A stretch of 64,000 nucleotides of DNA, from the NCBI GenBank assembly GCA_039977295.1, contig JBDWDN010000011.1:372001-436000 (forward strand), written 5' to 3'. Below, one piece after another: positions 26,758 through 35,623 of this stretch. Every line of letters begins with the position of its first letter. Positions within the stretch are counted from its first letter, which is position 1. The position numbers were made by a program, and so were the translations under genes. Source of the DNA: Hellea sp039977295 (GTDB taxonomy: Bacteria > Pseudomonadota > Alphaproteobacteria > Caulobacterales > Maricaulaceae). The notes beneath the pieces were generated by a model. It saw nothing but the letters and a program-made list of their open reading frames with translations. It ran no database searches and was not told where the DNA came from.

Positions 26758-27768
26758 CTAAAGGAATTTAGCCATTGCAGCGGCAGTATCGAGCATGCGG
26801 TTTGAGAAACCCCATTCATTATCATACCAGCTTAATATGCGAATGAGGTTATTGTCCATGACAACTGTCTGGGTTGTCATCAGGCTAGAGGAATGCGGGT
26901 CGTGATTAAAGTCAATTGAGACTGTGACGTCATCAACAATTTGTAGCACATTTTTCAGCGGGCCATTGGCCGCCTTGCGAAAAGCGGCGTTAACAGCGTC
27001 AGCATCGGTCGATTTGCGAACATTGACCATCAGATCAACGACAGACACATTCGGGGTCGGGACGCGAATAGCTTTGCCGTCAAGCTTCCCGTCAAGTTCG
27101 GGAATGACGATACCGATGGCTTTTGCGGCCCCTGTTGAGGTTGGTATCATAGAGAGGGCTGCGGCGCGGCCGCGATTATAATCTTTACGGTGGATTGTAT
27201 CGAGTGTGGGCTGGTCTCCCGTATAGGCGTGAACGGTTGTCATGAAGCCGTTTTCGATACCGAATGTATCATTTAAAACTTTAGCGACAGGGGCGAGGGC
27301 GTTGGTTGTGCAAGATCCGTTTGAAACAACGTGGTCATCTTTGGTCAGGATGTCATGATTGACGCCGTATACGATTGTTTTATCGGCATTGTTTCCAGGC
27401 GCAGAGATCAAAACGCGCTTTGCGCCAGCGGTTAAGTGCTTAGCCGCCGCGTCGCGGGCCGTGAAAATACCGGTGCATTCCATAACGATATCAACGTCAT
27501 TATCTGCCCAGTTCTGATCCTCTAAATTACGGATAGCGGTAACTTGAATGTCGCCTTTGCCGATATTTAATGAGGTATCTGTATGGGACACGGTTCCGCC
27601 AAAACGGCCGTGAATAGAATCGTATTTAAGCAGGTGAGCGAGATTATCGGTCGAGGATAAATCATTGATAGCCACGACTTGTAGGTCGTCGCGTCCGCTC
27701 TCTTCTAGGGCGCGAAGAACGTTGCGTCCAATACGTCCAAATCCATTAATCGCAATCTTAGTTGTCAC
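26758..27768 (-). CDS. gap: Glyceraldehyde-3-phosphate dehydrogenase, type I
   Basis: 336 residues. It oxidises glyceraldehyde 3-phosphate to 1,3-bisphosphoglycerate with NAD. The N-terminal INGFGRIGRNVLRAL binds the nucleotide; the active-site Cys is in VSNGSCTTNALAPVAKVL near residue 153; the C-terminus has WYDNEWGFSNRMLD. Start is GTG with AAGGATAAG upstream. The gene heads a unit with ppc, which links lower glycolysis to oxaloacetate formation. Confidence 0.97.
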   Translation of the reverse strand: MTTKIAINGFGRIGRNVLRALEESGRDDLQVVAINDLSSTDNLAHLLKYDSIHGRFGGTVSHTDTSLNIGKGDIQVTAIRNLEDQNWADNDVDIVMECTGIFTARDAAAKHLTAGAKRVLISAPGNNADKTIVYGVNHDILTKDDHVVSNGSCTTNALAPVAKVLNDTFGIENGFMTTVHAYTGDQPTLDTIHRKDYNRGRAAALSMIPTSTGAAKAIGIVIPELDGKLDGKAIRVPTPNVSVVDLMVNVRKSTDADAVNAAFRKAANGPLKNVLQIVDDVTVSIDFNHDPHSSSLMTTQTVVMDNNLIRILSWYDNEWGFSNRMLDTAAAMAKFL

Positions 27769-27788
27769 GGGCTTATCCTTATTTATCC

Positions 27789-27800
27789 GACAGCGCTGTC
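27789..27800. promoter_or_regulatory. Perfect palindrome upstream of gap
   Basis: GACAGCGCTGTC is a 12-bp perfect palindrome 21 bases before the gap start codon. It could be an operator near the ribosome binding region. The binding protein is unknown. The remaining 185 bases to the divergent oxidoreductase gene show nothing clear. Confidence 0.35.
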
Positions 27801-27984
27801 ATATTACATAGCTCGCCAAATACAAAGTAAAATATCATGAATGTTCGGGGATAATTCGAAAATATTTCGTGTCCGAAATTAATAGGTCCTGAGCATAGGT
27901 CTTTACCTCATGATTTCGATTAAAATTACAATATTATAGCTTCATTCACTGGAAAAGGCGATTTTATGGGCGTAAAGCAGTCAT

Positions 27985-28962
27985 ATGAAACATCGAATTG
28001 CTATAATCGGCGCGGGACTATCAGGTCTGACAGCGGCGCGTAATCTTAAGACTATTTCGGATGTGAAGTTATTTGATAAATCGCGCGGCGTTGGCGGAAG
28101 GATGTCGACGCGATATGCAGGCGATTATGAATTTGATCACGGCGCGCAATATTTTACGGCGCGTGATGCACGGTTTCAAGCCGCAATAGAGTCAGCGATA
28201 GAGCAAGGCTATGTGGCTCCGTGGGAGGGACGCGCTCTCTATCAGCAAGTTTTTGACATGGTTGCTGATACTGGCGGAGACCGTTTTGTTGGACTGCCGC
28301 GCATGAATAGTTGGCCCAAAGCCCTAGCTCAGGGTTTAGATATCACGCTCGGCGCGAGAGTGTCCAAGCTAAGCCGTATAGACGGTAGCTGGACTTTACT
28401 TTTTGAAGACGGCACTCAGCAAGGCGGGTTTGATCATGTCATTTGCGCTGTGCCCTCCGCGCAAGCTGAGGACTTACTGCCGGATAATTTCAGCGCTATG
28501 GAGACCTTAAAAGCGGCGAAGATGAATGCCTGTTTTGCGCTTATGGTGGGTTTTGCAGGCGTGCATGACTTCGGCTGGGATAGCTTGCGCGTGAATGATA
28601 GTGCCGTTTCTTGGATGGCTGCTAACAGCTCAAAGCCTGGCCGCAATAAGGCTGTGACCACGCTGATGGTTCACGCCGCGCCTGAGTGGTCCAATGCTCA
28701 TGCTGACGCTGATAAAAATTGGGTAAAATCTGTATTGGAAGCGGCGATCGATGAGCTTTGCGATATTGATTATACCAAATCGGTTCACCGCATTTTGCAC
28801 CGCTGGCTCTATGCCTCTGTCTCAGAGTCCCCGCAGCAGCCCGCGCTACATGATCCTGCGTTAAATATTATCGCTTGCGGGGATTGGTGTCACGGCGGCC
28901 GAGTGGAAGGGGCATACCTTTCCGGTTTGGCCGCCGCAAATATCATTAAAGCGTCGCTCTAA
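27985..28962 (+). CDS. Renalase-like FAD/NAD(P)-dependent oxidoreductase
   Basis: 325 residues. The FAD motif IAIIGAGLSGLTAARNL is at the N-terminus, then FDKSRGVGGRMSTRYAGDYEFDHGAQYFTAR, the signature of renalase-like amine oxidase folds. The C-terminal flavin motif is IIACGDWCHGGRVEGAYLSGLAAA. Bacterial renalases oxidise misfolded dihydronicotinamide isomers, so a repair role is plausible but not shown. Its stop codon overlaps the stop of the convergent TonB receptor gene by three bases. Confidence 0.88.
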   Translation: MKHRIAIIGAGLSGLTAARNLKTISDVKLFDKSRGVGGRMSTRYAGDYEFDHGAQYFTARDARFQAAIESAIEQGYVAPWEGRALYQQVFDMVADTGGDRFVGLPRMNSWPKALAQGLDITLGARVSKLSRIDGSWTLLFEDGTQQGGFDHVICAVPSAQAEDLLPDNFSAMETLKAAKMNACFALMVGFAGVHDFGWDSLRVNDSAVSWMAANSSKPGRNKAVTTLMVHAAPEWSNAHADADKNWVKSVLEAAIDELCDIDYTKSVHRILHRWLYASVSESPQQPALHDPALNIIACGDWCHGGRVEGAYLSGLAAANIIKASL

Positions 28963-31088
28963 AAGCTAGACGCGATTGAGAAGCGAATATTGCGTCCCGG
29001 TAAGGGCACGACATCTTTTAGGAAGGATGTATGCTGACGTGCATCATCATCTAGCAGGTTTAAAACTGAAACGCTGAGACGGACATCCTGCGCGCCAGTA
29101 GGCGCGCGCCATGTCGCAAAGAGATTGACGAGTGCATAGTCATCCGTTGGAATTTCCAGAGCCTCAACCTTGTTCTGCTTCGCTGCATAATCAAGTTCTG
29201 CGCGGAAATTGAAGCGCTCGCTATCCGCTTCAAGGCCCGTAAGAATCGAGAGGGGCGGAATGCGGGGAAGGTTACCACTATCTGTTTTTGCGCGAACATA
29301 TTCAGCTAGCGCGTCGGCTTTTAGCGTGAAGTTACCAATCTCGGCTATCGGGGACCCCGCCTGAACTTCAAATCCTTTGAAACTCGCATCATCACCCCTG
29401 AATTGGAAAACGTCGAGGCCGTCTTCTTCAGCGCCCGTTTCCGTCTCAAAAATATAATCTGAGTAATCCGTGTAAAACGCATTGACCGTCAGGAAGCGGC
29501 CATTATCGCGAAAACGTAGGGCTGCTTCTACGCCTGTTGCCGTTTCTTTGCCAAGTGTTGGGTCACCGACCTCAAATTGTTCGGTTGCCAAATGCGGGCC
29601 ATTTGAAAATAGCTCTTCTGTCGTCGGGGCCCGTTCTGTGCGGAACACTGTGCCGCCTAAGCGAACGACGTCCGACAAATGCACATCGCCGCCAACGGAG
29701 AGGCTGAAGAGGTCAAAATCGATGTCTTGATTAGCCGTGCTATTTTCTTGTGAGGTGTTTTCATAGCGCGCCGCGCCTTCTAGGTGGATATTTCCGAGCT
29801 CTTTCTCATGGAAAGTATAGAGGCCAATCTGCGTTGTTTTCGTTGGCGGAACAAAGGCTTCTTCGCCAATAGCGGCAAAATCACGTTTGCGGAGCTGAAC
29901 ACCATAAGCCGCCGTCCAGCCATTATTTTCGCGCTGGATCGCCTCGAGGCGGGCTTCATAGCCTTCATTGGTAAAGACGGTGCCGACTTCGCCGGGGGCT
30001 TCAAATTCGGTATGCTTATAATCAGCATAACCGCCGAAGAACTGAACGGTTTCAATGGCGCCGTCAAAATTAAGCGCTCCGTTCACGTCAAGCCGGGTTT
30101 GATCAAGCCCAATTGTGACTTGCTCTTCGCCTTCTTCCTCTCCGTGCTCTTCTTCATCGTGATCTTCGTCTTCATCATCATGACCTTCTTCCTCATGGCC
30201 GTGGCCACCTGGGATGCCGTAATCAGAATCGAATTTATGAAAAGCAAAACCGATGTGACCGCGTGAGCCAATATAAGAGGCCCCGCCAGTCAAAGCTGTC
30301 GATTTGGTTTGTGAGTTTTCAAGGCGGCCAAAGGCTTCCTCTTCTTCCTCATGACCGTGTTCGTCGTCATGATCGTCGTGGTCTTCATCCTCGTCATGAT
30401 GTTCTTCTTCTTCCGCCTCTTCCAGAGCGCGGAGCCGGGCACTTTCAGCAAAGCCAGGGATTTTGTAATTATCAGTTTCCTTAATTGTGCCGTCGAAATG
30501 GAAAACAAGGTTGCCTGCGCCAAAATCGATCGACCCTGCAGCTTCGCGCCCATTATCAACGCTGCTGGCGCCGATACGCACCGCGCCGTCTATGCCGTCT
30601 TCTGGCAGCGCTTTCGGGATACGCCCATCAATGACGTTAATGATGCCGCCAGATCCAGAGGAGCCATAGCGCAGCAGTGACGCTCCGCGCAAAACCTCGA
30701 TGCGCTCAGCTTGAGCGGGTTCGGCCGCAACGGCATGGTCAGGGGAGGCAGATGAGGCGTCAATAGAGCCAATACCGTTAGTTAAGACGCGTACACGGTC
30801 GCCGCCTTGGCCGCGAATGATGGGCCGCGAGGCGCCAGCGCCAAAGAATGTAGACGAGACGCCAGGTTCCGATTTAAGCGTTTCGCCGATTGTTCCCGCA
30901 AGGCGGTTAGAGAGTTCTTCGCCCGTCAAGATAGAGACTCCCGTAATGGCTTCGTCAACAGAGCGCACCAAAGGTGAGCCTGTGACAATGATTTCGTCCA
31001 TATTGACGCTGTCTTGAGCAGATGCGGCAGATGCGGCAGAGATAATAAGTGTGGCAACAGAAACGCTGCGCAAAATAGTGGTATTCAT
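28959..31088 (-). CDS. TonB-dependent outer-membrane receptor, metal (probably zinc) uptake
   Basis: About 709 residues: signal peptide ending ASAASAQ, TonB box-like MDEIIVTGSP, a plug domain with RPIIRGQGGDRVRVL and EVLRGASLLRYGSSGSGGIINV, then a 22-strand barrel ending NIRFSIASSF. Two extracellular-loop segments, near residues 221-248 and 294-323, are almost entirely His, Asp and Glu (e.g. HHDEDEDHDDHDDEHGHEE). Such loops occur in ZnuD-type zinc receptors. I place the start at the ATG at 31088, since that begins the signal peptide. It is preceded by a small exported His-containing protein gene. Confidence 0.92.
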   Translation of the reverse strand: MNTTILRSVSVATLIISAASAASAQDSVNMDEIIVTGSPLVRSVDEAITGVSILTGEELSNRLAGTIGETLKSEPGVSSTFFGAGASRPIIRGQGGDRVRVLTNGIGSIDASSASPDHAVAAEPAQAERIEVLRGASLLRYGSSGSGGIINVIDGRIPKALPEDGIDGAVRIGASSVDNGREAAGSIDFGAGNLVFHFDGTIKETDNYKIPGFAESARLRALEEAEEEEHHDEDEDHDDHDDEHGHEEEEEAFGRLENSQTKSTALTGGASYIGSRGHIGFAFHKFDSDYGIPGGHGHEEEGHDDEDEDHDEEEHGEEEGEEQVTIGLDQTRLDVNGALNFDGAIETVQFFGGYADYKHTEFEAPGEVGTVFTNEGYEARLEAIQRENNGWTAAYGVQLRKRDFAAIGEEAFVPPTKTTQIGLYTFHEKELGNIHLEGAARYENTSQENSTANQDIDFDLFSLSVGGDVHLSDVVRLGGTVFRTERAPTTEELFSNGPHLATEQFEVGDPTLGKETATGVEAALRFRDNGRFLTVNAFYTDYSDYIFETETGAEEDGLDVFQFRGDDASFKGFEVQAGSPIAEIGNFTLKADALAEYVRAKTDSGNLPRIPPLSILTGLEADSERFNFRAELDYAAKQNKVEALEIPTDDYALVNLFATWRAPTGAQDVRLSVSVLNLLDDDARQHTSFLKDVVPLPGRNIRFSIASSF

Positions 31089-31190
31089 GATGATAGTCCA
31101 ATTTAACAAATGAGGTCGGCCCCAGCGCCAAGCGCGCAGCCATATTCGCATTAAAATGCGGGGGAGGGTGGTTTGTTAAATTGAGGTCGG
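31086..31190. repeat. Inverted repeat between receptor and DUF2946-like genes
   Basis: TTTAACAAA near 31102 and TTTGTTAAA near 31172 are inverted copies, each followed by the direct repeat TGAGGTCGG. A small hairpin CGCATT-AA-AATGCG lies between them (31147-31160). It could act as an intercistronic RNA structure; no T-run follows. Confidence 0.4.
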
Positions 31191-31478
31191 CGGCCCACGG
31201 GGCGGCGGCGCGCGGCTTTGCGAGCTGACATAGCGCGCAGATGTGAAAGCAACATAAAATGTTTCAGGGGCGTCTGAGACGATAGTCGGCGTGATAGGGG
31301 CCGCAGGAATAATTACGGTGTGATCACTTGAAATGACAGTTACCGAGCAGGCAATACCGTCATGTTCATGCGGCGCGTCGCCATAAGCGCTAGCATGCGA
31401 TAGGCTATAACTTTGCAGGGCAAAAAACAGCGAAATAAATGCGCCAACAAGCCAGTGATATGGAAATCTTGATTTCAC
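31176..31478 (-). CDS. Small exported protein, DUF2946-like
   Basis: 100 residues with an N-terminal membrane or signal segment (WLVGAFISLFFALQSYSLSHA). The mature part has DAPHEHDGIACSVTVIS and the C-terminal signature SSQSRAPPPRGPP. DUF2946-like small proteins with this Pro/Arg ending commonly precede metal or heme TonB receptors. It begins on GTG with TAGGGG upstream. It is probably co-transcribed with the receptor and may help metal handling in the periplasm. The role is unproven. Confidence 0.65.
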   Translation of the reverse strand: MKSRFPYHWLVGAFISLFFALQSYSLSHASAYGDAPHEHDGIACSVTVISSDHTVIIPAAPITPTIVSDAPETFYVAFTSARYVSSQSRAPPPRGPPTSI

Positions 31479-31524
31479 AGCCCCTAAATGAGCATTTTTA
31501 TCGCCGTGGTCAACTCACAACTGC

Positions 31525-31538
31525 GTAATTTTATAACA
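31525..31538. promoter_or_regulatory. Possible Zur box
   Basis: GTAATTTTATAACA matches the zinc-repressor pattern GTTATATNATAACA at 11 of 13 defined positions. It lies 47 bases upstream of the DUF2946-like gene and so would govern the zinc-type receptor unit. This is a pattern match only. Confidence 0.4.
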
Positions 31539-31550
31539 ATTTAGAGTGCT

Positions 31551-32891
31551 TTATAGCAGCTTTGGATCAACGAATTTTTGAACGACTCTCTTCACCGTTA
31601 GGCCTTGCACGATAATAGAGAATATCACGATGCCATAAGTTGCCGTCAATATAAGCGGCTTATACTCATTATCAGGCAAGGACAGCGCAAGGGCCACAGA
31701 GATACCGCCGCGCACGCCGCCCCAAGTTAGGACAGGTATCGCGCCTTTGGTAAAGTTCTTAAAAGTGCCAATGACCTTCATGGGAACAAAGACGGCGCAA
31801 AGCCGCGCGAGCAAGACAAGCGGAATAGCGATCAGCGTGATAATGAGGAACTCGGATGAGAGACCCAGAACAAGAATCTCCAAACCGATGAGCAAAAATA
31901 GAACCGAGTTTAAAATCTCGTCAATCATTTCCCAAAATCCAAAAAGATATTCTTTGGTATGTTCGCTCATAGCAAAAGCCGCGCCTTTATTGCCAATCAT
32001 CAATCCCGCAACAACAACGGCGATAGGGCCAGACAAGTGATGGCCGAGAATATTGATATTTTGCGCTACGGCATAGGTGCCAGCAACCAGAGCAAGAGAG
32101 ATTAAAACCTCAATCGCATGCTCATCAATGCGGGCCATCATCTTATAGCCAATATAACCCGCTATCGCGCCAAGGATGGCGCCGCCGACAGCGTCGACGA
32201 GGAATAATTCAATGACGTCTAAAACGCCTACGCTGGCATGTGCCCCGCTCGCGCTGGCCATGATAGGGCCAGCGACATCCCATTGCTCGAGCATAGCATG
32301 TCCGCCTGCAGCTCCGGTCGCGATGGCGACGATAAGCGTAAAGACAACAACACCCACGCCGTCATTAAACAGGCTCTCACCCGCGATTTTAGTCTCTAGG
32401 GTCTTAGGCATTTTTACGGTTTTGAGAATAGAAAGCACAGCAACGGGATCTGTTGGACTGATTAGCGCGCCAAAAACAAGGGCCCAGATATAGGGAATGT
32501 GAACCCCGAATAATTTCGTGAGAAAGTAAAACCCTGTGCCAACGATAAATGTTGAAAGGACAACGCCAAATGTCGCCATAGACCCAATGGCCCATTTCGC
32601 GTCGCGCAGCTTACCAATATCCACATGCAGCGCGCCCGCGAAAAGAAGGAAGCCAAGCATACCCTTCATCAAGGTCTCGTTAAAATCAATCTGGCCAATC
32701 GCGCCGGTCAATGTTTCATAGACTTGCAGGGCGGGAAACAATGCCTCCATCCCAATCATGACAAAGGAGGTCAGCAGCGCCATGACTAACAGGCCAATGG
32801 TATGGGGCAGCTTCAAATAGGCATGATTTACCCAGGATAGCAGCCCTGATAGCACGAGTAATAGTGCCGCGATTTCGAATAAACTTAACAT
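31551..32891 (-). CDS. CPA1-family sodium/proton antiporter (NhaP-like)
   Basis: 446 residues with about 12 transmembrane helices. Diagnostic stretches are FGALISPTDPVAVLSILK and the ion-site ESLFNDGVGVVVFTL, where the Asn-Asp pair is expected in CPA1 exchangers, and WGGVRGGISVALALSLP near residue 390. It should exchange cytoplasmic sodium for protons at the inner membrane, fitting a marine life. It has no long cytoplasmic tail. The gene stands alone. Confidence 0.9.
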   Translation of the reverse strand: MLSLFEIAALLLVLSGLLSWVNHAYLKLPHTIGLLVMALLTSFVMIGMEALFPALQVYETLTGAIGQIDFNETLMKGMLGFLLFAGALHVDIGKLRDAKWAIGSMATFGVVLSTFIVGTGFYFLTKLFGVHIPYIWALVFGALISPTDPVAVLSILKTVKMPKTLETKIAGESLFNDGVGVVVFTLIVAIATGAAGGHAMLEQWDVAGPIMASASGAHASVGVLDVIELFLVDAVGGAILGAIAGYIGYKMMARIDEHAIEVLISLALVAGTYAVAQNINILGHHLSGPIAVVVAGLMIGNKGAAFAMSEHTKEYLFGFWEMIDEILNSVLFLLIGLEILVLGLSSEFLIITLIAIPLVLLARLCAVFVPMKVIGTFKNFTKGAIPVLTWGGVRGGISVALALSLPDNEYKPLILTATYGIVIFSIIVQGLTVKRVVQKFVDPKLL

Positions 32892-32930
32892 AAACCCTCC
32901 AGATGCGATTTCTGTAAAGGAGTCGCTGCG

Positions 32931-33359
32931 CTAAGTCAGCACAAATCTGGCGCGATTTTCAGGGGAGGGCACATAGCACTGCTCGCTTCGTCCAAAGATT
33001 TTATAGCGGTTGCGGGCTATAAACCCGTAGAGCCAATCCCGGAAGGGACGCGGCAATATATTCCCGGCCTTGGCGAGTTTGTGAAGGCCGCCAATATATT
33101 GCGCTAAAACAATGACGGCATCTGATGACTTAAAGATTTTGCCATCCTTGATGATCAGAAAACTCTCGGGCTCATCTGGCTCAATATCATTAGCCTCAGC
33201 CAGAATGCGCCCTTCTTCAGACAAAATAGCGACAAAGCGCATGTCAGGCGATTTTTCATGCCGAAGGACATAGGCCACGGCGCGCGAGCATAAGACGCAA
33301 TGACCGTCAAAAAGATAGATCGGAGTGCTAGCTTGCTTAATTTTTAACGCATTAGACAT
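32931..33359 (-). CDS. DCC-family thiol-disulfide oxidoreductase-like protein (DUF393)
   Basis: 142 residues. The defining motif DGHCVLCSRAVAYVLRHE at the N-terminus carries a thioredoxin-like CxxC, followed by the typical YIGGLHKLAKAGNILPRPFRDWLYGFIARNRYKIFG. Members are predicted cytoplasmic thiol proteins of unproven activity. It starts three bases after the stop of the upstream lipoprotein gene, so co-expression is likely. Confidence 0.88.
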   Translation of the reverse strand: MSNALKIKQASTPIYLFDGHCVLCSRAVAYVLRHEKSPDMRFVAILSEEGRILAEANDIEPDEPESFLIIKDGKIFKSSDAVIVLAQYIGGLHKLAKAGNILPRPFRDWLYGFIARNRYKIFGRSEQCYVPSPENRARFVLT

Positions 33360-33362
33360 AGA

Positions 33363-34805
33363 TTAAAAGGATGAAAATAGAACAACATTTAGACGGTCAA
33401 TGTCTTCTTTTGCGGTGACGTAATTCTGTTTGAACCTATGATAGTTTCTAGACATAAGGAAATCTTCTTCATGGGCCCGCTGGGCTAAATCCATGAGGTA
33501 ATCCCGTTTGGCTTCCATCATTTCCTTATGCGAAAGCACGTAAATATTGGCATTAATTTCCGACAATTGTGAGCGGTCTACATGGCGCTTAACATCAAAA
33601 GTTTCGAGTGTCTCAAGCGCGTCAAGATAGGCTTTGGTGAGCTCAACTTGTTTTTCCCGTGATTTAACAGACCGTAATTTGGAAAAAGGATACATGACCT
33701 TGAGATATTGTTCCTCTGTTTGAGTGACGTCGGCGCGAAGAGCTCCGCGTGTTTTTACTTCAGCTATCCGAGATTTGGTCTTCATTCCTTTAAGCTGTCT
33801 TGAATTTTCAAGTTCTTTTATGCGTTGGTCATATTGGGCCAAACCCAGAGATTGACGTGTTCCTGAAATTCTTCCTAGCTCATAATCCAGGGTGATACCT
33901 CGCTTTGTAGATAGGAGTTCTGTATAGAGCGCTGCTTGGCTTATCGAAGTCCCTGCTGCTAACATGTCATAGAAACGGTAAACATCTTCGCGCTGACTAT
34001 CTAATAATTCGAGGCTCAGTTTGCGGGCTCTTATGGTATCAGACATCTTGTAAGTGCCCTTAGCCGCATCATTTAAAAATACCTCACTTAAATTCTCGAC
34101 ACTTTTTACGCGGTTTCGTAAGTCTAGTTGATAGAGGATGAAGGTCTTAGCGCCCATTTTATCTGCGACGATTTCTGCAGGTGTCAATTCGGCTCCCTGG
34201 AACTTTTTCCACAGCTGAACGTTTAAATTTACAGGAACAACATCATTCTCTAAGGCTGGATTTTCTGCTGTGATGAGAGTTTTTGCAGCCTCTGTATTGG
34301 CTTTGAAATCATAGATATTCACGCCTTTGGCTAAGATGTTTTGTTCAATTGAGCCGATAATGTTGATTTTGCCATATTCTGGTTTGAAGGTTGCGTAAAT
34401 TTGATAATTTCTCGACATTTTCTCTTGATAGGGCTGACACCCCATGCCCGTTATGGCGACCTCTTCCAGCACGTTCAGGCTTGCCAAGAAAAGCTGATCA
34501 TCCATTGACGGGCCGCCAATGGCTTGTTTTGAATTTTTTACGATCTCAAATTCAACGGCTCGTCTCCATAGCTTTGCTTGGGTATCAAAAATGGATATTT
34601 CGACATACATTTTTTCGCAAGATGTCGAACGCTGGGGTTTAACAAAAAAGCCAATAACCGTAGCTTTGTCTTCTTTGATCGACGCTGTCACTTGATCTAT
34701 TACGGATATCGTTTCTTCTGTAATAACCGGAGCGGATTTTTTCTTGGGACTGCACGCTATTAGAAAAATTATGGCGGTAAGAAATGCGAGTCTAAAAATG
34801 GTCAT
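33363..34805 (-). CDS. Lipoprotein of unknown function
   Basis: 480 residues with a signal peptide and lipobox FLIACS (Cys near 18). The N-terminal third looks beta-rich, with single Cys residues in RSTSCEKMYVEI and GMGCQPYQE; the remainder is long, charged and alpha-helical (for instance KSREKQVELTKAYLDALETL), probably coiled coil. No known domain is recognised. It precedes the DCC gene by three bases. A separate exported protein of unknown function lies upstream. The stretch resembles an envelope-associated structural protein, but this is inference. Confidence 0.7.
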   Translation of the reverse strand: MTIFRLAFLTAIIFLIACSPKKKSAPVITEETISVIDQVTASIKEDKATVIGFFVKPQRSTSCEKMYVEISIFDTQAKLWRRAVEFEIVKNSKQAIGGPSMDDQLFLASLNVLEEVAITGMGCQPYQEKMSRNYQIYATFKPEYGKINIIGSIEQNILAKGVNIYDFKANTEAAKTLITAENPALENDVVPVNLNVQLWKKFQGAELTPAEIVADKMGAKTFILYQLDLRNRVKSVENLSEVFLNDAAKGTYKMSDTIRARKLSLELLDSQREDVYRFYDMLAAGTSISQAALYTELLSTKRGITLDYELGRISGTRQSLGLAQYDQRIKELENSRQLKGMKTKSRIAEVKTRGALRADVTQTEEQYLKVMYPFSKLRSVKSREKQVELTKAYLDALETLETFDVKRHVDRSQLSEINANIYVLSHKEMMEAKRDYLMDLAQRAHEEDFLMSRNYHRFKQNYVTAKEDIDRLNVVLFSSF

Positions 34806-34864
34806 GTTTACTGAAACTCCTATTCGAATTATCTGTCAAATAATCGATGAGAGCAATAAAATTG

Positions 34865-35572
34865 TCATCCATTTTTTTGCCAAAGGTCCATGATGTCGGC
34901 GCGGGTTGAAAGATTACCTATCATGTAAAACCCGCTATCATGTAAGGCTTCGGAACTTATGGCATATTCTCTGACGACGCCTTCACGTCCAATATAGTTA
35001 GAATGTAAAAAGTAAATTCCGTCAGGTGCAGATGTAATAAAGCCCGTATGGAAGTCGAGACCGATTATAAATACTGAGCCTTCGGGCTGAGCTTTCACAT
35101 AGTCAAGAATAGCGTTGAGAGAATTCGTTTTCTTGATATCGCGGGTCAGCTCTTCAATCATGACGCCAGACCGAGCCTTTGCAAGTCTGATGCGGTCAAT
35201 ATCAAAGCCTAGGTCTTTGAGAAGGGTGGTGACAAAATACCCGCAAGCAATTTCGCCTTCACCAGCAATGCGAGACATCCCATAAAAATCCCACTGGGTA
35301 TCATCCCAATATTCGAACATATCGTTGTGAACCCACTGGAATAGAGAAGCTTTTGCGCTTGCGTCATCAGTGAACGCCATTCGCGCTTGGGCCGCATTCT
35401 CCAAAAAGGCTTGATAGCTGATGGGCTCGATTACAGCCTTTGCAAGACGTTCTGAAATCTGCGGTGGGTTACCCAGCTTTTGTGGAGCGGCGCCCTTGGA
35501 AAGTAACTCGTCTTTTAAGAAAAACCCTGCCGCAAGCAGAACAACTGCAAAGATTACCAAAATACGTTTCAT
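34865..35572 (-). CDS. Membrane-anchored putative cysteine hydrolase (NlpC/P60 or transglutaminase-like)
   Basis: 235 residues, N-terminal anchor or signal (ILVIFAVVLLAAGFFL). A Cys sits at the head of a helix in IACGYFVTTLLKDLGF near residue 111, followed by His in GLDFHTGFI near 172 and a polar third position in YFLHSNYIG. This Cys-His order and spacing suit NlpC/P60-type amidases or transglutaminase folds, both cysteine hydrolases. The assignment is tentative. It lies 60 bases from the lipoprotein gene and 51 from the TetR gene, same strand. Confidence 0.5.
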   Translation of the reverse strand: MKRILVIFAVVLLAAGFFLKDELLSKGAAPQKLGNPPQISERLAKAVIEPISYQAFLENAAQARMAFTDDASAKASLFQWVHNDMFEYWDDTQWDFYGMSRIAGEGEIACGYFVTTLLKDLGFDIDRIRLAKARSGVMIEELTRDIKKTNSLNAILDYVKAQPEGSVFIIGLDFHTGFITSAPDGIYFLHSNYIGREGVVREYAISSEALHDSGFYMIGNLSTRADIMDLWQKNG

Positions 35573-35623
35573 GAGTTGATGTTAATCTAGCCCTGTCAGG
35601 CCCGCAAGGGCGGCAGGGCCTTC

